A stretch of DNA of 64,000 nucleotides, from NCBI GenBank assembly GCA_932294295.1, contig OW028573.1, positions 54,749,829 to 54,813,828 of the forward strand. The letters are read 5' to 3'. Under the pieces are notes generated by a model that had not been told where the DNA came from, searched no databases, and saw only the letters and a program-made list of their open reading frames with translations. The stretch is from Alitta virens. Lineage: Eukaryota > Annelida > Polychaeta > Phyllodocida > Nereididae. Position numbers and translations under genes: made by a program. This document shows positions 51,110-64,000 of the stretch, piece by piece; the stretch's first letter is position 1, and every line of letters starts with the position of its first letter.

Positions 51110-54100
51110 GGAAATGCGCCACCTGGCGAATATAGATCGAGCTAAAGCGCCACCACACGGTTAGCAAGTTCTTTTTTTCCCGCCAGTGATCCACATTGCA
51201 GTGATCAGCCAATGATCCAGCAGTGATGCTATCCACAATCAGTATCAGCTAATAGAGTTTATGGTCAATATGAGAGGCTAGAATATATATTGCATTCGCT
51301 TCATGCCATGCTGGGTTCGCTATCTAGGGCTAAATAACAGTATTTAATTTTTCCCATCACAAATCCAATGTAAACAAACCAAGTGATGACGTCACAATAC
51401 TCAACCTTGGGTGATGCAATTACCAATGTTTTGGTCTTAAATTCTTTCGAATTCAATGTTATATATTTTTGGTAATTTATGCCATAGATTCACGGGCTTA
51501 CACGTATTTAGTGTGCCTTGATCAAATAAGGTGATTTTCAATAAGTTTGTTAAGTGAATTATTATATGGATTCATTCAACAGCCTTTCAGTGCTTCTAAT
51601 CACCTATTTGGCAACATGAAAGAAAATGCACCTACACTTAAAATTAGCTGCAGTGTTTCTCCAGCAAAAGCTGAGCACATTTTTAGGGTTATAATATAGG
51701 CAGCTATATATGACCATTTGCTCACAGGTCATTCTTCTGGACGAGTTTGCTATGTCTACACTTTTTCAGAGTTGATACGGTATGATACCGTTTATTAGCT
51801 CAATGAACTCAAAAATAAACTAAGATCAATAAATCCACAAAAGCAGTGCAGATACATTTGTGTGTATATAATTTATTTACTTATATTAATAATGACTGAG
51901 TACACATACTGTAGATTCTGTAATTTTACCTCCTGGTTCATACTTTTTATGTACATTAGCAAAGAAATCTATAAGAAATTCATTCTTCCCATAAATTTCT
52001 CATGACATACACATCACGTTGTGACAATAAAGAATATCTTCAACTTAAACTGATTGACAAATAAATTGGCAGTTCCCAACTAGCCTACTTTTTTTTCTGT
52101 ACAATTTTGATGCTAACAGTGAATGCGCAGTAAGCTCATACAATATTTTATTTGTACATTTGTCAACAGAAGTCTCCCCTAGGTAACATAATGTTAAGAT
52201 GGAAAGAAACTTTCCACAGAAACATTTACATGCTATGAGTATCACAATTGCGAAAGGTTCATGAATAAATACTGCAAGGTTAATTTCAATCATGAACTGC
52301 AAAAGTACATTTCTGAGACAATGACACTACTATGCTCCAGTTTGTTGTGATCTATTAAACAATTGCAGCAGCTGCAATGTCACAGATACCACACATCACC
52401 ATTATGGCAAACATAATAATTATTTCAAAGAATATTAACTGAACAGATGTTATCACACCATTCCAATTAACCATAAACTTAAAAACATAATTTTAAAATA
52501 AAAAATAAATTTTGAAAGATTGAATCATCAACAGGTGTCTTTAATAACATTTAAAGGAACAATTTGAATTGTGAAACTTTTTTAAAATAGTGAATGTATT
52601 TAACTCGGGCCAACATACTTCTTAAATGAGGAGCAATTAATTTTCCATACTTGTGTAATGTGATAATGTGTATTGATGACTTTCGTTTTCGCTACAAACT
52701 ATAATGAAAATAACTTCATGTATTTATGCAGTAGCATGTCTATTATATGATCAGGGGAACTTCCACAGTTCGACATAGCATCACATTCATTTGTGACATT
52801 AAGTATTGTAAACAAACCACTGTGGCACAACAAGTTTTTATCATATGGCGACTATCATAGAATATGGAACAGTTTATACAGGTTAAGAAGAGAATTGTGA
52901 AACCGTGGAACTTGCACAAGAACACCGAAATACAAATTCTGATAATGACACTCAGACCCTTACAAACTGCATTCCACATCTTACATTCATAACTTTACTC
53001 CTAGTAACTGACTTGAGCCATTGCTTTGAATTTACTTTGCTCCAACGACAAGCTTAGCCCATCAATTAGTATATACAAGTATAAAAACTTGAAAATGTGA
53101 CCACACATTCATCTACATTGAAGCTTAACTAACAAACTTCTACACAAACTTGATTTCATACCTACTTGCTCTATCACCAAAGACATTTACCAGAATTATA
53201 ACTGAATTTTGTGTAACAAATCCAAAATTAAGAATATGAATTCCTCTATGTGTTCGAACACTCTTATCTTCCAAACTAAGCCAATCTAATTTCAATCTAT
53301 GGCAGGCAGGTGTGTCAATCATCATACATTACTTATTTAATGCTACTGTACACAGTGTACAGCAAATTTTAGGTATAGTGATGTATTAGCAAAGTGAATT
53401 CACAAATAATTGGTTCAACCAACAGGATAAAATGGGAATACATTCAACAAAATACATTTAAAATAGAATGGCTATTTACAGTTTTTACAACACATATGAA
53501 GACCAGCCACATCAGTACTTCATTACCAAAAAAAAAAAAACTCTACTTCTCACAGACTAACATCAAACTCAAAAGCCTGGTCTTCTAGTTTTGCAAACCA
53601 CTGCTCTATTGTAGCTGATGGTCTACCTCAAACAGGTGTCAACCACATGCAATTTTTGCAATTTATATCTAGAAGTGTGTATAAACCAATGTTTTGCAAT
53701 TATCTTTCAGTAAAGATGACATACAGTTAATAACACAGTTCATACCTAACACGGTTTTCACACAATGTTAAAATTAAAATTCTAGGAACAGTACAAAATC
53801 TATTAGCTATTAGTCTACTTCAAAGGTGTACAACTACATTACCTCTCAATAAGCCTACAAATATTTTTGCACCATTACAATAAACCCTGATCACATGTTA
53901 CCATAGTGAATTAAATTTATCCTGTCCCATGCAAAACTACAAAGTCTATGTTTTATGCATGCCTAATTGTGAACAAGAAAGGTCTTACCCAGGAGACCAA
54001 ATGATTAAAAAACTCTTAACAGATCATTTTCCAGTGACTAGTACAGCATCAGCAACTACAGTTGAGGATGTAGACAATCTTGTTGTCATTTTAAACCATA

Positions 54101-55252
54101 AGCAATGGCCCAAGTCAATTACTTTTCTAAACACAAACGTCCTCCTTACCTTACTCGCACAAACGGGAACTTGAGGACACCATTTTACTCACACACTTTC
54201 ATCTGCACATAACTGTCACACCTTTCATTCAAATGCATCTACAGCACACTGTATGATCGCTAACTTGTCACATTAATAATTAAACATTTGTGTTAAAATC
54301 TGAAATTACATTCAGGCAAATGTAACATATAATTCTTACATAAGTAATTTAATTCATATTGCAACTCCAGTACACATTTAATGAATTGCAGTACCTGGAA
54401 TAGAATCCAACAATTTGTGTTCATACTGACTACAAATTTATGTAGAATACAGAAAAATCTCATTCTCTCGACATTCATAATCCAAACTAATGAGCATCAG
54501 TTCTGTTCCTAAAGGTGACTCTCTCGGCCAGTAATTGTAAAAGCAATCATCTGAATTAATTAAATAGTGGAATAATCAACAATGTTAACAAAAAACTAAC
54601 TGCTGACTGATTTATACGAATATGGCTAGTAACCTATATGTATCAAATCGGCACCATTATGAAATACAAGAAATGTACAAATGTGTCAAACTGACAAAAA
54701 ATAATCAGACCTAGAGTACAATATTTTCTTAGCCAATCTTTTCAATTTACAAGGGCTAAGATACCTATGTAATTTCACACATTTGTGAGTGTCAACATAA
54801 TTTGGAATATCTTAAAGGTTCACTACAATCTGAAAGCCAGAAATATACACAACAGCAGACAGGCCTACATCTGCAGATTAACGTCTAATCAATGTTCATA
54901 GTTATTCACTCGTAAAATCTAGCTCATTTCTCACAAAACAGAAAAAACACTGTATGGTATATTACGCTCACGTTCATGCACAAACGACAAGCAATTTATG
55001 GAATGTTGAGATGAGCTGCGGCACTGCAATTAGGAGATTGACGCATCACAGCCAACGCATTCTTAAGATGGACCCGCCTGTTTTGTGTGAATGCACAAGA
55101 ACTAGCTACACCATCTTTCGCTTGGGAATATTTCACCAGCAGAAGGGTGTGTGTATGAATGGGGTAGTGTGCGAGGCAGACAGGGGTCAGGGGGTGGAAG
55201 CAGCCACCACAACTGGACACAAGTCAGTGGACTCTAGTCAGCAGTCACTCAC
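51110..55252. other. COX7C upstream region and 3' flank of the next gene
   Basis: No coding exon was recognised. A foldback-family end (TATTTAGTGTGCCTTGAT) lies at 51506-51523. Part of 52-55.8 kb may be 3' UTR of the minus-strand gene ending at 55834. Confidence 0.4.
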
Positions 55253-55306
55253 CAGATGATGAGCTTAGCCAGCGACGAGAAGCGTGGTCAGGTGAGAAAG
55301 AGCATG
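55253..55306 (-). CDS. Candidate 54-nt alternative exon of the next gene
   Basis: It is bounded by cacctgtag and a strong GTGAGT donor. If joined to the exon ending 57745 (phase 0) it gives HALSHLTTLLVAG and a stop, an alternative C-terminus. In phase 1 it is open throughout (CSFSPDHASRRWLSSSS). It may also be a 3' UTR exon. Confidence 0.3.
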
Positions 55307-55833
55307 CTACAGGTGGGTCTGGAAAGGTAGAGCATTGACAACGAGATGTTTTTCAAGCATTTCATTTTGCAACATTGAACAATACAACAATCTATGTTAA
55401 CAATGTAGTGTAGTCGCACCAGTGCAATGTGACCAGCAGTTCATTCTACATAAAATTCCCACTCCTTTGAAGGCAATTGCATGCACTCAATACCACCTAG
55501 CTCTAACTCAATTGTCTGTTGTTTCGTTAGTAAGGCTACAAAGCGACAATATGTAGTTTCTAACATTAGTAAATCTTGAAGCAGCCTCCAAGATTTAAAA
55601 TATAAGGAGGATAATACATTTTCAATGTTACCAACACAAACTGCACATGCAAATGATTTTGCATTTACAGCTGGACAATGTTTATTTATAAGAGAAAGGT
55701 GCATTGGATAAGTACATAACGTATTGGTACAATCAATGATTAGTTCATAATTACTGTATACACATTCCCAGTATGAAGCAAAAATATAAAGACTGAGTAT
55801 AGATACACTTTTTGTTTTCTTCAAAGCTTAACC

Positions 55834-55932
55834 TCATACACAAAGCTTTGGTATATTAGCTCCTCGGACTGATTTCAGTTTAGCTATTTTGTCATTTAGC
55901 TCCACTGAAACTAGTCTTGGTAGTTTCACAAC
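55834..55932 (-). CDS. Terminal coding exon
   Basis: Acceptor ttttgtatgttag; 33 codons, VVKLPRLVSVELNDKIAKLK, SVRGANIPKLCV and TGA. The Leu/Ile/Lys spacing looks helical. Confidence 0.65.
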   Translation of the reverse strand, partial: VVKLPRLVSVELNDKIAKLKSVRGANIPKLCV

Positions 55933-58856
55933 CTAACATACAAAATTATTTTGAAAACAGTGGCTGTAGAGGGAACAATTAAGACACACCGAAGTTGTAC
56001 ACAGATTGTCAAAATTGAATTATATTATAAGAATAGAAGTAAACAAATGTAGGGATGAAGCTGGAGAGAACAGAACAAGTAGACTCGTTTGTGATCATGT
56101 ATAGGATGTGTTCGACACCACACAAAATGAGGAAACTTGGAAGTCCACGTCAATTCAGAGCAAGTCGTTAGCATCTACGCTTTCTGCAACAAATTAACAC
56201 ACTAATCTGTCCCAACTCAACCAAAGACACCATATTAAAACAAATTAATAACACAGGATTTTTAAACTGAATCAAACATTTTACAGATTGACTACAATAT
56301 AGGGAAAGTAAGTAAAATAATATTAAGTTGTTAGTAAGCAATACAGGGCACATATGAATGGCATGCATCTGCATTTAATAATGCATTACCTTGATTGGCT
56401 TCAGCTAGAAAGCTGTCTCAATGATGTTCCCTACCATCACCCACTAAATTGCAAAAAAGGGAAATGTTAAAAATCAATGGGCCATATAATATAGTCAAGT
56501 ATGCTGAACTGCATTCTCCAGCCACATTACTTAAATTACCATGCAAAGCCTATGCAGAAGCATAGCCAACTAAGTACACCTCAACCTCTCGATTAAGGCC
56601 ATTCCATCAAAGATGCCTTAATGGCAAGATAGGTTAAGGCCCAGGAAGGTAGCTAATGAGGAACTAAACCCAGAGGTCACTAACACCAGTACAGAAAAGC
56701 ACTGTTCGACTACGTCATCTATTTTGTGACAATTTTTGTTACGCATGTCATCTCATTGTGCTTTATCAGATATGGTTGCAGTGCCATGTTAGTCTAGTTC
56801 CTCATTTGCATTTCCCAATAAAGGTGAATGGTTAGCGTGGTTCCAGTGTATTAATACTAAAGTGACAGATGGTTGTATAGACAAGGTGTTGAATGATACG
56901 GACTGACAGAGGGACATAAGTGTCACAATTAAGCACACTACACTACAACAGATATGAACTACATAATATGACAATACTACTACTACTTGATCAGCATCTG
57001 CCGAATGACTGGATGTTATGTTTTATCCTTATTTATCCGTTTATAAATACCCACAGCCATATATAACTTATGTGTTCACAACCTTCCACAGTCCACATTT
57101 GTACTATGTTATCAAAGGCAATAATTAAAATCTTCATCACTTGAAGCACAATAAAGTGGAAAAATACAGCTTCTGGCATTATAATATTGCTTGTAAGCCC
57201 CACACCTTTTTAGAAACATGATGCATTTGAAAAACTGGCCTCACATGTACACAGAAGGAACACTTTCAAGAACGATATCTAAATAAATTTGTAATTATCC
57301 AATGACCTGACGTTGACAGACATAACCCTGATTACAATTTGCTAATCTTACACTAGTAGTCCACTACCTCACTTGTTACAGTGCATTAGTTAGTAAAAGG
57401 GTGCGTAATGAGAAGTACAAGTTGAACAAGAGCAGAAAGGATCTTTATATCATCTTTACTCATCCTGTTCCCAAAATAACTGCTGGTCGCATGCAAAGAG
57501 CAACTACATGCATCATCTTTCTTATATAACATAATCTTATTGTATTAAGCAAATAGCAGGTTGTGATATTAACAAAGAGTAATGACATTCCTTGCATTTA
57601 GAACCGCTTAAAGTCAGCATTATAAACATCATGAATATACTGCGCTATGATATAATGTTAATTGAGCACAAACAATTACTGCAATTCAACAATCACTCAT
57701 CGGCTAAGTAATATTTGTTTGATTTTTATTGACTACACCCTTACCATTTGATTGCCAGCTTCAGCTGTGTCTTTATCCGAGATTGAAAATTGTTTGGAAA
57801 GCCTGTTGTCCTTTGTAGCGACAACCGTGTTGCCCGGAACACCATCAAGCGTAGCGTGGGCTGCTTTATTGAGCTCGATCTCCACCTGTTCTACCGTCAC
57901 CTCCTGGTGGCGCAGTACCGAACTTCGGCTTAGTGACTGAGGGGTGTCTGCAAAGTAAACATCACAAAGATCTTAACATCCAATGCCTCGCATAGCCCTT
58001 TTGATAAATAAAGAGCTAATTTTCAACTTTTCTAGAAAAAATATGTATGCCAAATACCACAAAAAAATGAGTAATACCATATCTTAATCCTATACATTTA
58101 AGATAGAGAACAAGTTTTAGAGCACTGTAACATAACCTTCTTAAAATGTCAGCCTGTTAGTAACATCACCAGTACCTTTATATTAAACTTCAAGTGCCAA
58201 AACAAAAGATAGGGATATAAACAATAAAATGCAAAAGAAAAATATAAAGGCAAAGAAGTAACGAACAATGAAAGGATCACCAAACAGGTTATAAAGACCA
58301 CACCTGTCGTACAATAAAGGCATGAGCAAGCAGATATAGAGTGGCAGTGCTTGGCCAGGTGTCAACAGCTCATACAATCAACCAACACACAAGGCTGTCA
58401 CACGATCACTTTCTCCACGTAGCGTTCCATAGAGTGCGGACCCACGAATAACCTAGAGGTCAACGATTGCACATTGAAAGGTTTTAAGACTTGTTAGTGT
58501 GTGCAGGAGAACGCACATAGTGTAAAATGGTAGGTGGATTACAGCAAAGAGAGTCGGGAGAAGGGCTAGAGGTTTACAGGCAGATAGAGTGCACAATTTG
58601 ATCGAATGATGATTCATGTCATTCGTGGTTAGCTGCTACGCGAGGAACCAATACAAGGCTTGGGCCACGCTGACTTACAAATTCTGTCTGCAATACTCTG
58701 CGTCACGCTTTACTGAAAGCTCAGGGTACCAATTCACAATACTCATTGAGGCCAAAAAAGCAAACACCCAGAGATAAAATTTCAACTTATTAAAAAAATA
58801 ACTTTCATTCAAGCCACAAAAACACTCTCAGGTCTCCAATACTTTTCCTGACCTGT

Positions 58857-58887
<31 letters not shown>

Positions 58888-61800
58888 TTAAAGTTATCCT
58901 GCTCAAAAAATAAAATTATAACTAAAAAACCTATCAAATTTACTTGCCTCAGACTAAGAGTCATGCTCTTACCTAAACTGTTGTCTACATCACCAAAGAA
59001 AGAGACAATTCTCTCTTATATCATCCATGTAAATTCAATACTGGTTTTTGCAATTCATATCATAAACTATATAAACTATAAGTAGCAAATTTCAGGGAAA
59101 ATTATTCTTTCACTAATGAATAAAAAAAAAACTGAAATCGTAGGGAAAATTAAGGAATCAATGGTGGCATAATTTCAGAAAATAAAAAATTCAGCAATTT
59201 TTTTCTACAAACAGTTTCATCAAATTACATTATCAAAACTTTGCTTTACCATTTTCATGTAAATTTAGATAAAACATTTTTTAACTTTTTAAAGTAAGTT
59301 TTGAAAATTTTAATATATCATATTAATATGTATTGGTTTCTCAGTGGTAAGGGTGAGGAGAGAGAGGAGCGCATACCTAGCAATTCACTAGATACACTCG
59401 CACTAGACGTTGTAAAACTAGGCGTACCCTCGGTGTGCTCTGTGTGGGTTGAGGCAGATTCTGAAATGCTGTGAGCAGGAGAGCTCAAGAGCCCAGAACC
59501 TGCTACTTCAAGTCTGTAAATGAAACCGGACACAAATCTCATTAATGGTCAAATCAAGCAAATGGGCAGCCAGCCACTACCATGTTATTGCACAGAAATC
59601 CAATTAAAGAAAAGTTATGTACAAACAGTTGTGTATGCAAAATTTGTTAAGTCATGAAATCTATAATGATTTCTGGGATAACATGTCTAATTACACTATT
59701 TAAAATGCTGTTAATTAATAGCAGGGTCTTTCATTCATTCGGGAGCAGCAAGTAAAGGTTCAAAAGCTCACTTAATATCTGAAGATCTTGTCACATGAGT
59801 GATACGAGAGCCACTGCCACTGCTATGAGAGTGAGTGTGTGACGTAGCCTCATCGAACGTAGGTGGGGGTGTGGAGGTCTGTGGGAGAAGATCAGGGCGT
59901 CCACCAATTGCTCCTACTGAAAAAAAGTCAATCACTTTCTATAGCTAAACACGTACAATAAATGAAAAATGAGGATAGTATACATAAGTGTATACAGCAA
60001 TTAATTCCGGATGTACCACAAAACAACAGCGAAGTAAAATGATGGGTTTAAAATAATGGGTTAACGGACTCATCACTCACTACCAGCAGGCTTAATAGTC
60101 ACTTTCTGACATTACGCACAGCAACATTTACTGATTTTATGGCATATAGGTTACAATAACAATCATGAATTGCCAACTACTAGTTTTAAGCTATGTTGTT
60201 GGCCACAGGAAATAATATGCACAATTCTACATATTGTGATATACATATATTACACAAATCTAGGCAAACCTGTTTCTTCATTGGTGGATTGAGTGCGCGT
60301 TCTATCTGAAGTCGTCTTTTCCACTGCTCTTCCATCAGATTCTGTGACAGACCTTTGCCGAGCCGTCAAGGCTTTTTTCTTGGAGGGAGAATGCTTCAGA
60401 GCTGAAATGAAAACATTAAACCTCAGCAATCTTAGCAAGAAGACAAGAAAAAGCAGCCAAAATAAGACTTCAAACTACACACAGCAACACTAAGTACATA
60501 AACTTGGTTCAATTAATACAAGTATACTAATTTTTGATTGACAAAAACATCCTCAATGTCTATCTACTAAATAAATTTTCATCTCAACAAAAATATTTCT
60601 ACAAAGATCCAGAATTCAATGTCTGAACTTCCAAAAATGCTAGTGCAATAAAAAATACCAATAAAATAAATTAGAGCAAAAGCTATTCGATAATGCACTA
60701 ACGATACAATATTGCTCATCTTAACAAAATGGAACTTTTCATTTCAAAATATTGAAAACTGTGAAAGAAGCAACATATAGAATTCAAAACAGCATAAGTA
60801 TTTCGAATAGCAGGTTAACCTTCACCAATTAGAGCAGATTTGTTTGAAATTTAGAAACTCACACTCACTTATTTGATGCTACGAGCCCCAAGTTGGCTCC
60901 AAAATCGTCACTTCTTAATCTCGTAGACTTACCTTTTTAGTCACAAACCAGGTTTTATAAAACTCTTTAGTGTCTTAATTAAAATTCAGAGCATTCCATG
61001 CAGTGATGCATTGATTGACTTTATGGTGCTCCTAAATTAAGATAATTCAACACATTCATATTGGAGATTCATTGAAATAGAAAAATCCATGCGCAAAATT
61101 AAAATGTGCAGTATCAATGCATCAATCGCATTGCGCATTCATATTGTATTAGCAGGAGAAATATACACTGTTTTGGTAAGTTTGATTAAAAATCCCATGG
61201 TTACTTCAAGTTAGCACTCAGCAGTAATTAATTTCAGCTTAGCAGTTATGATACATTACGTTATTGTTATTGTCTAATTTAATGTGTTTGCATAATTATA
61301 CATGCCTTCTTGGCATCCGAATAATTAATAACTACAAGCAATTATCTAATTTTGCATTGCCTGTACCCATAGCTATAACCCACGGCCTCTTTGACACATC
61401 AGAATAAACAATAATGATGCTCAAATTCGTTTTTAATTAACTAGCTGCCAGCTACTGTAACATAAAAATACTCCTAATGTCAGCATGCATCAAATTTTAA
61501 CTTCTCACATCTCAAGTTATTTTCAAGATTGTATACGATTATTTACAAATTTTGCATACATGAAGTCATAAATGACTCACAATTTAAATTAACTTCTTTA
61601 ACATACTTTGAGCTACACAAATAAAATAAACTATAACTTTTTTGGAAAAAAATAAATAAAAAAAATACTGGAGAGCACAAAGAAGGCCTCAACCAACATA
61701 CTACATGTTGAAACACATGATCATGATGCAACAAGCAAGGTCAGCGAGAGAGTATATATATATATTGGTATAAACACACGACATACCTGTCATTGCGGTA

Positions 61801-63897
61801 GCTAGACACAGCAAAGGGGGGCACAAAGTTCAAAGAAACAACCATCAAACATCAATAAGAGCATGTAAATACTTTAAACGTGAATATGGTATGTAATATC
61901 AGAAAAAAGGTGCATACATATCAGGCCTTCGTCATTACACTAAAGGCACACCAAAGAATTTGTAGCCATATGTAAATATAGCAACTGGACCTTAACAGCC
62001 AACAACAATACCAAAGACCAGTAGTATACAGCTTTCGTTATATGAAACATGAGGAAGCACTTTATACCAGCATGCAGTCATTTTAATAACTGATCCTCAA
62101 TCAATGCAATAACTTGGCAGCCATTAACAAAATTAAGTTTCACTGAAACAATTACAATGTAGGTTTACCATAAGCTGTAACACAAACGACATGGAATGAT
62201 TTTCTATTGTGTGTTATATTGACATAATTAACTATGAGCAAAGAATTTGTTTTGGAATTTGGCACGGTTGTATCACACTCTGGCTTTTTAAAGGGGTTTA
62301 GTGCAGTATAGCGGACCCAAATTTATGCCCTAATTTGGCGTCCATTAAAAATTAAATTTTATAAAATAATTCACAATATATATAAAATAAAATTTGGTGT
62401 AGAATAGCAGGAGTTTGCGGGCAGGTAGCCCCCATGAAAAGAAAAAAATTAACTCTGTCTCTACCGTGAATATGAAAACCGCCGTCAAAACTACTTAGTT
62501 TGTGACGTCATACATTGATTTCAAGCATTTTTACGTCATAGGCATGGCAATAAGGCTCGTTAAATATGGTTATAAATCTGGGTCCGCTATACTGCACTTT
62601 TTCCTTTTAAAGAAACGTTATAAAATCGAATTTTATATTATAACAGATAATTTAGTTGAACCTGAAGGTTTTATTAAGAAGCTTTGTTTCTTATTCAAGA
62701 CTTTTCCCTACATTTTCTTAATAAAGATTGTAGTATTACTGCACCAAATTAGTTAGTACCGATTCACCAGCAGTGAACTGCGGTTTTGGAATAATCAAAG
62801 CCAGAGAATAATACCGAAAGGTTAAACACTGCACAGGACAACACAACAGACTAAATTCACATAGTTATTCAGGGTTTGTACAAGCGTATCTCTATATTTT
62901 CAAACAGGAAACAAAACTCATTTCAGACAATGTTTGATGATGAGAATAACAAATGAAGTTTTTAGTTTACTACATAACTTCTAATGTTTTGAGAAGCGAA
63001 CATCAAGATAAACTTGCATCTTGAGCTCTGATTTCGTCTCATTCATTTTCTCAGATTGGGCAGACTTTTTTTATGGTGAAAATAGCAATTAAGACATTTG
63101 ATAACTTCCCGTAACTATTTAACACTTGTACAAATCCTACTTCATGAGAACTTTCAGAGAAGTAGAAGTCTAAAATACCAAGACAAGCAAAATAAATATT
63201 ACTAGAAACAATTTTTAAAATATCAAATTGAATTGAATTTTCCTGCACGACACATCCAGAAATATCAAAGCCACATTACAAATGTAGAGAAATGAAAGAA
63301 TGAAGAGATGTGAAATGATACATCACAAATTAAAGTTGAGATGAGCCAAGAAGTAGTATGAAAAGTGCATGAACAACCAGACCAGTGACCAATGTAAGAT
63401 CGGTGAGTGTGTGAAAAAATGGTGAACCAAAAATCCCATGAAATTAGTTTGTTCCCGAAATAAAAACAATGGGAAAAAATCAACAGAAAAAGAGAAAAGA
63501 CAAAAAAGAGAGAGAGAGATAATTAAAGCATTAATCACAGCATAATACGAAGCAACACATACATACAATGGTGTTACAAAGTAGATCAACCCAGATCTGT
63601 GTTAAGATTACACATAAGGAGTAGGCAGCAGCAGAGACAGTGAATGACTACACAGAATTACGCACATGAAGTATAATACTATAACATCATGTCAGTACAA
63701 ACAGATCAGAGGGAATGATTTGTTTGGTGAAAGATGAGAGATAGAGACTAAACGAGGGACACAGAGTGCATGTCATATTAAATTCTGGCACGTAGCTCAG
63801 CTACCGATCAATCGGAAAACAGAGAGGGTGAAATATTTACCTAAATGCACCAGTTTTCTAAATCGCATGTGAGGACCCTTGATCTGTGGCTGGTCCA
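55834..63897 (-). CDS. 3' half of a larger gene, seven exons, Ser/Thr-rich tail
   Basis: Exons 63897-63841, 61801-61787, 60401-60270, 59916-59772, 59513-59377, 57947-57745 and 55932-55834 join with matching phases (1,1,1,2,1,0) to about 262 codons. The protein reads VDQPQIKGPHMRFRKLVHL, ATAMT, ALKHSPSKKKALTARQRSV, then Ser/Thr/His-rich stretches, LRHQEVTVEQVEIELNKAA, and ends VELNDKIAKLKSVRGANIPK LCV. The disordered Ser/Thr stretches and basic SPSKKK patch suggest a phosphorylated intracellular tail. I did not recognise the protein. The 5' part lies beyond the right edge. Exon phases make the model well supported even without a family match. Confidence 0.65.
57745..57947 (-). CDS. Exon 6 of the window's right-hand gene
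   Basis: 203 nt, acceptor tttactttgcag, donor ATG|GTAAGG. It encodes TPQSLSRSSVLRHQEVTVEQ, VEIELNKAAHATLDGVPGN and ends AEAGNQM. This is the best conserved-looking part of the tail. Confidence 0.75.
58647..58740 (-). other. Weak 34-nt exon candidate
   Basis: On the minus strand gagctttcag is followed by 34 nt and GTAAGT. Its length would shift the frame, so it is either a regulated frame-breaking exon or a chance match. Confidence 0.15.
58856..58890. repeat. AT microsatellite
   Basis: TA dinucleotide run inside an intron of the right-hand gene. Confidence 0.85.
59377..59513 (-). CDS. Exon 5 of the right-hand gene
   Basis: 137 nt, phase 2 in and 1 out; LEVAGSGLLSSPAHSISESA followed by a Ser/Thr-rich stretch with THTEHTEGTPS. 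Confidence 0.7.
59772..59916 (-). CDS. Exon 4 of the right-hand gene
   Basis: 145 nt, acceptor ctttttttcag, donor AA|GTGAGC. It encodes GAIGGRPDLLPQTSTPPPTF and SHTHSHSSGSGSRITHV. Confidence 0.7.
60270..60401 (-). CDS. Exon 3 of the right-hand gene
   Basis: 132 nt, phase 1 both sides; ALKHSPSKKKALTARQRSVT, ESDGRAVEKTTSDRTRTQS. It is basic, with RQRSV and RTRTQS as possible basophilic-kinase sites (inference). Confidence 0.72.
61787..61801 (-). CDS. 15-nt microexon
   Basis: CTACCGCAATGACAG lies between a strong pyrimidine-rich acceptor (gcccccctttgctgtgtctag) and donor GTATGT. It adds ATAMT in phase 1 and keeps the frame whether included or skipped. Confidence 0.5.
61802..63840. other. Intron sequence, no feature recognised
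   Basis: No further exon, RNA gene or element end was seen between the two visible exons. Confidence 0.4.
63841..63897 (-). CDS. First exon of the right-hand gene visible in the window
   Basis: 57 nt, acceptor gtctttctgcag, donor G|GTAAAT, phase 1 both sides; VDQPQIKGPHMRFRKLVHL. Confidence 0.65.
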   Translation of the reverse strand, partial: WTSHRSRVLTCDLENWCI

Positions 63898-64000
63898 CTG
63901 CAGAAAGACAAAAAAGCAAACACCAACATGTCATTGGTTCTTCCTTGTGCTCATAATGGCAGGTTGGTAGCTCAGTTGTCATCACAGGCCACACACACAC

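Noticed and set aside
59318..59542. 74-codon minus frame as a stand-alone gene
   Set aside because: It is an exon with splice sites at 59513 and 59377; the ends are intron.

Overview
The window is nuclear DNA from a multicellular animal, probably a marine invertebrate; the phylum cannot be fixed from sequence alone. The reasons are AT-rich DNA, spliced genes with kilobase introns and GT/GC-AG junctions, a nuclear gene for a cytochrome c oxidase subunit with a mitochondrial presequence, and a dense, layered load of retroelements, SINEs and MITEs with recognisable target-site duplications (TSDs). Nothing looks prokaryotic. There is no operon and no CRISPR array.

Three host genes can be assembled, all on the minus strand. 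(1) About 4.9-23.4 kb: a secreted protein of about 289 aa (signal peptide, Pro/Thr/Glu/Ser linker encoded by a 36-bp minisatellite, six-cysteine C-terminal part) built from five phase-compatible coding exons; its family was not recognised. (2) 49.3-51.1 kb: COX7C in two coding exons, recognised with high confidence. (3) 55.8-63.9 kb: the 3' half of a larger gene, with seven exons including a 15-nt microexon. It encodes a Ser/Thr-rich tail ending in a short Lys-rich helix-like stretch; its identity is unknown. A further promoter/first exon is possible at 48.2-48.4 kb.

The rest is mobile DNA. From left to right: a tRNA-derived SINE (at least six copies, four full-length copies with perfect TSDs, one a 75-bp truncated copy that still has TSDs); a mariner-type MITE at 0.57-1.31 kb; several TIR/MITE and foldback families; a decayed tyrosine-recombinase (DIRS/Ngaro-like) retrotransposon at 14.3-16.4 kb; an internally deleted CR1/L2-like LINE at 20.8-23.2 kb whose ORF1 runs, apart from one frameshift, into a NADAR domain (an N-glycosidase/ADP-ribose-processing fold); decayed zinc-finger and Tc1-like remnants at 28-35 kb; and an almost intact I/Nimb-type LINE at 37.04-42.36 kb with a perfect 15-bp TSD. 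That LINE is nested inside an older, decayed gene of a dispersed metazoan family whose function is not known (36.2-43.85 kb). A second, older Nimb 5' end lies at 45.5-46.1 kb and is itself interrupted by a SINE.

The most interesting items are the LINE-borne NADAR domain, two foldback elements made of a short motif iterated in one direction and then the other, the 15-nt microexon, the nested insertion, and a MITE placed about 20 bp from a splice acceptor of the secreted-protein gene.
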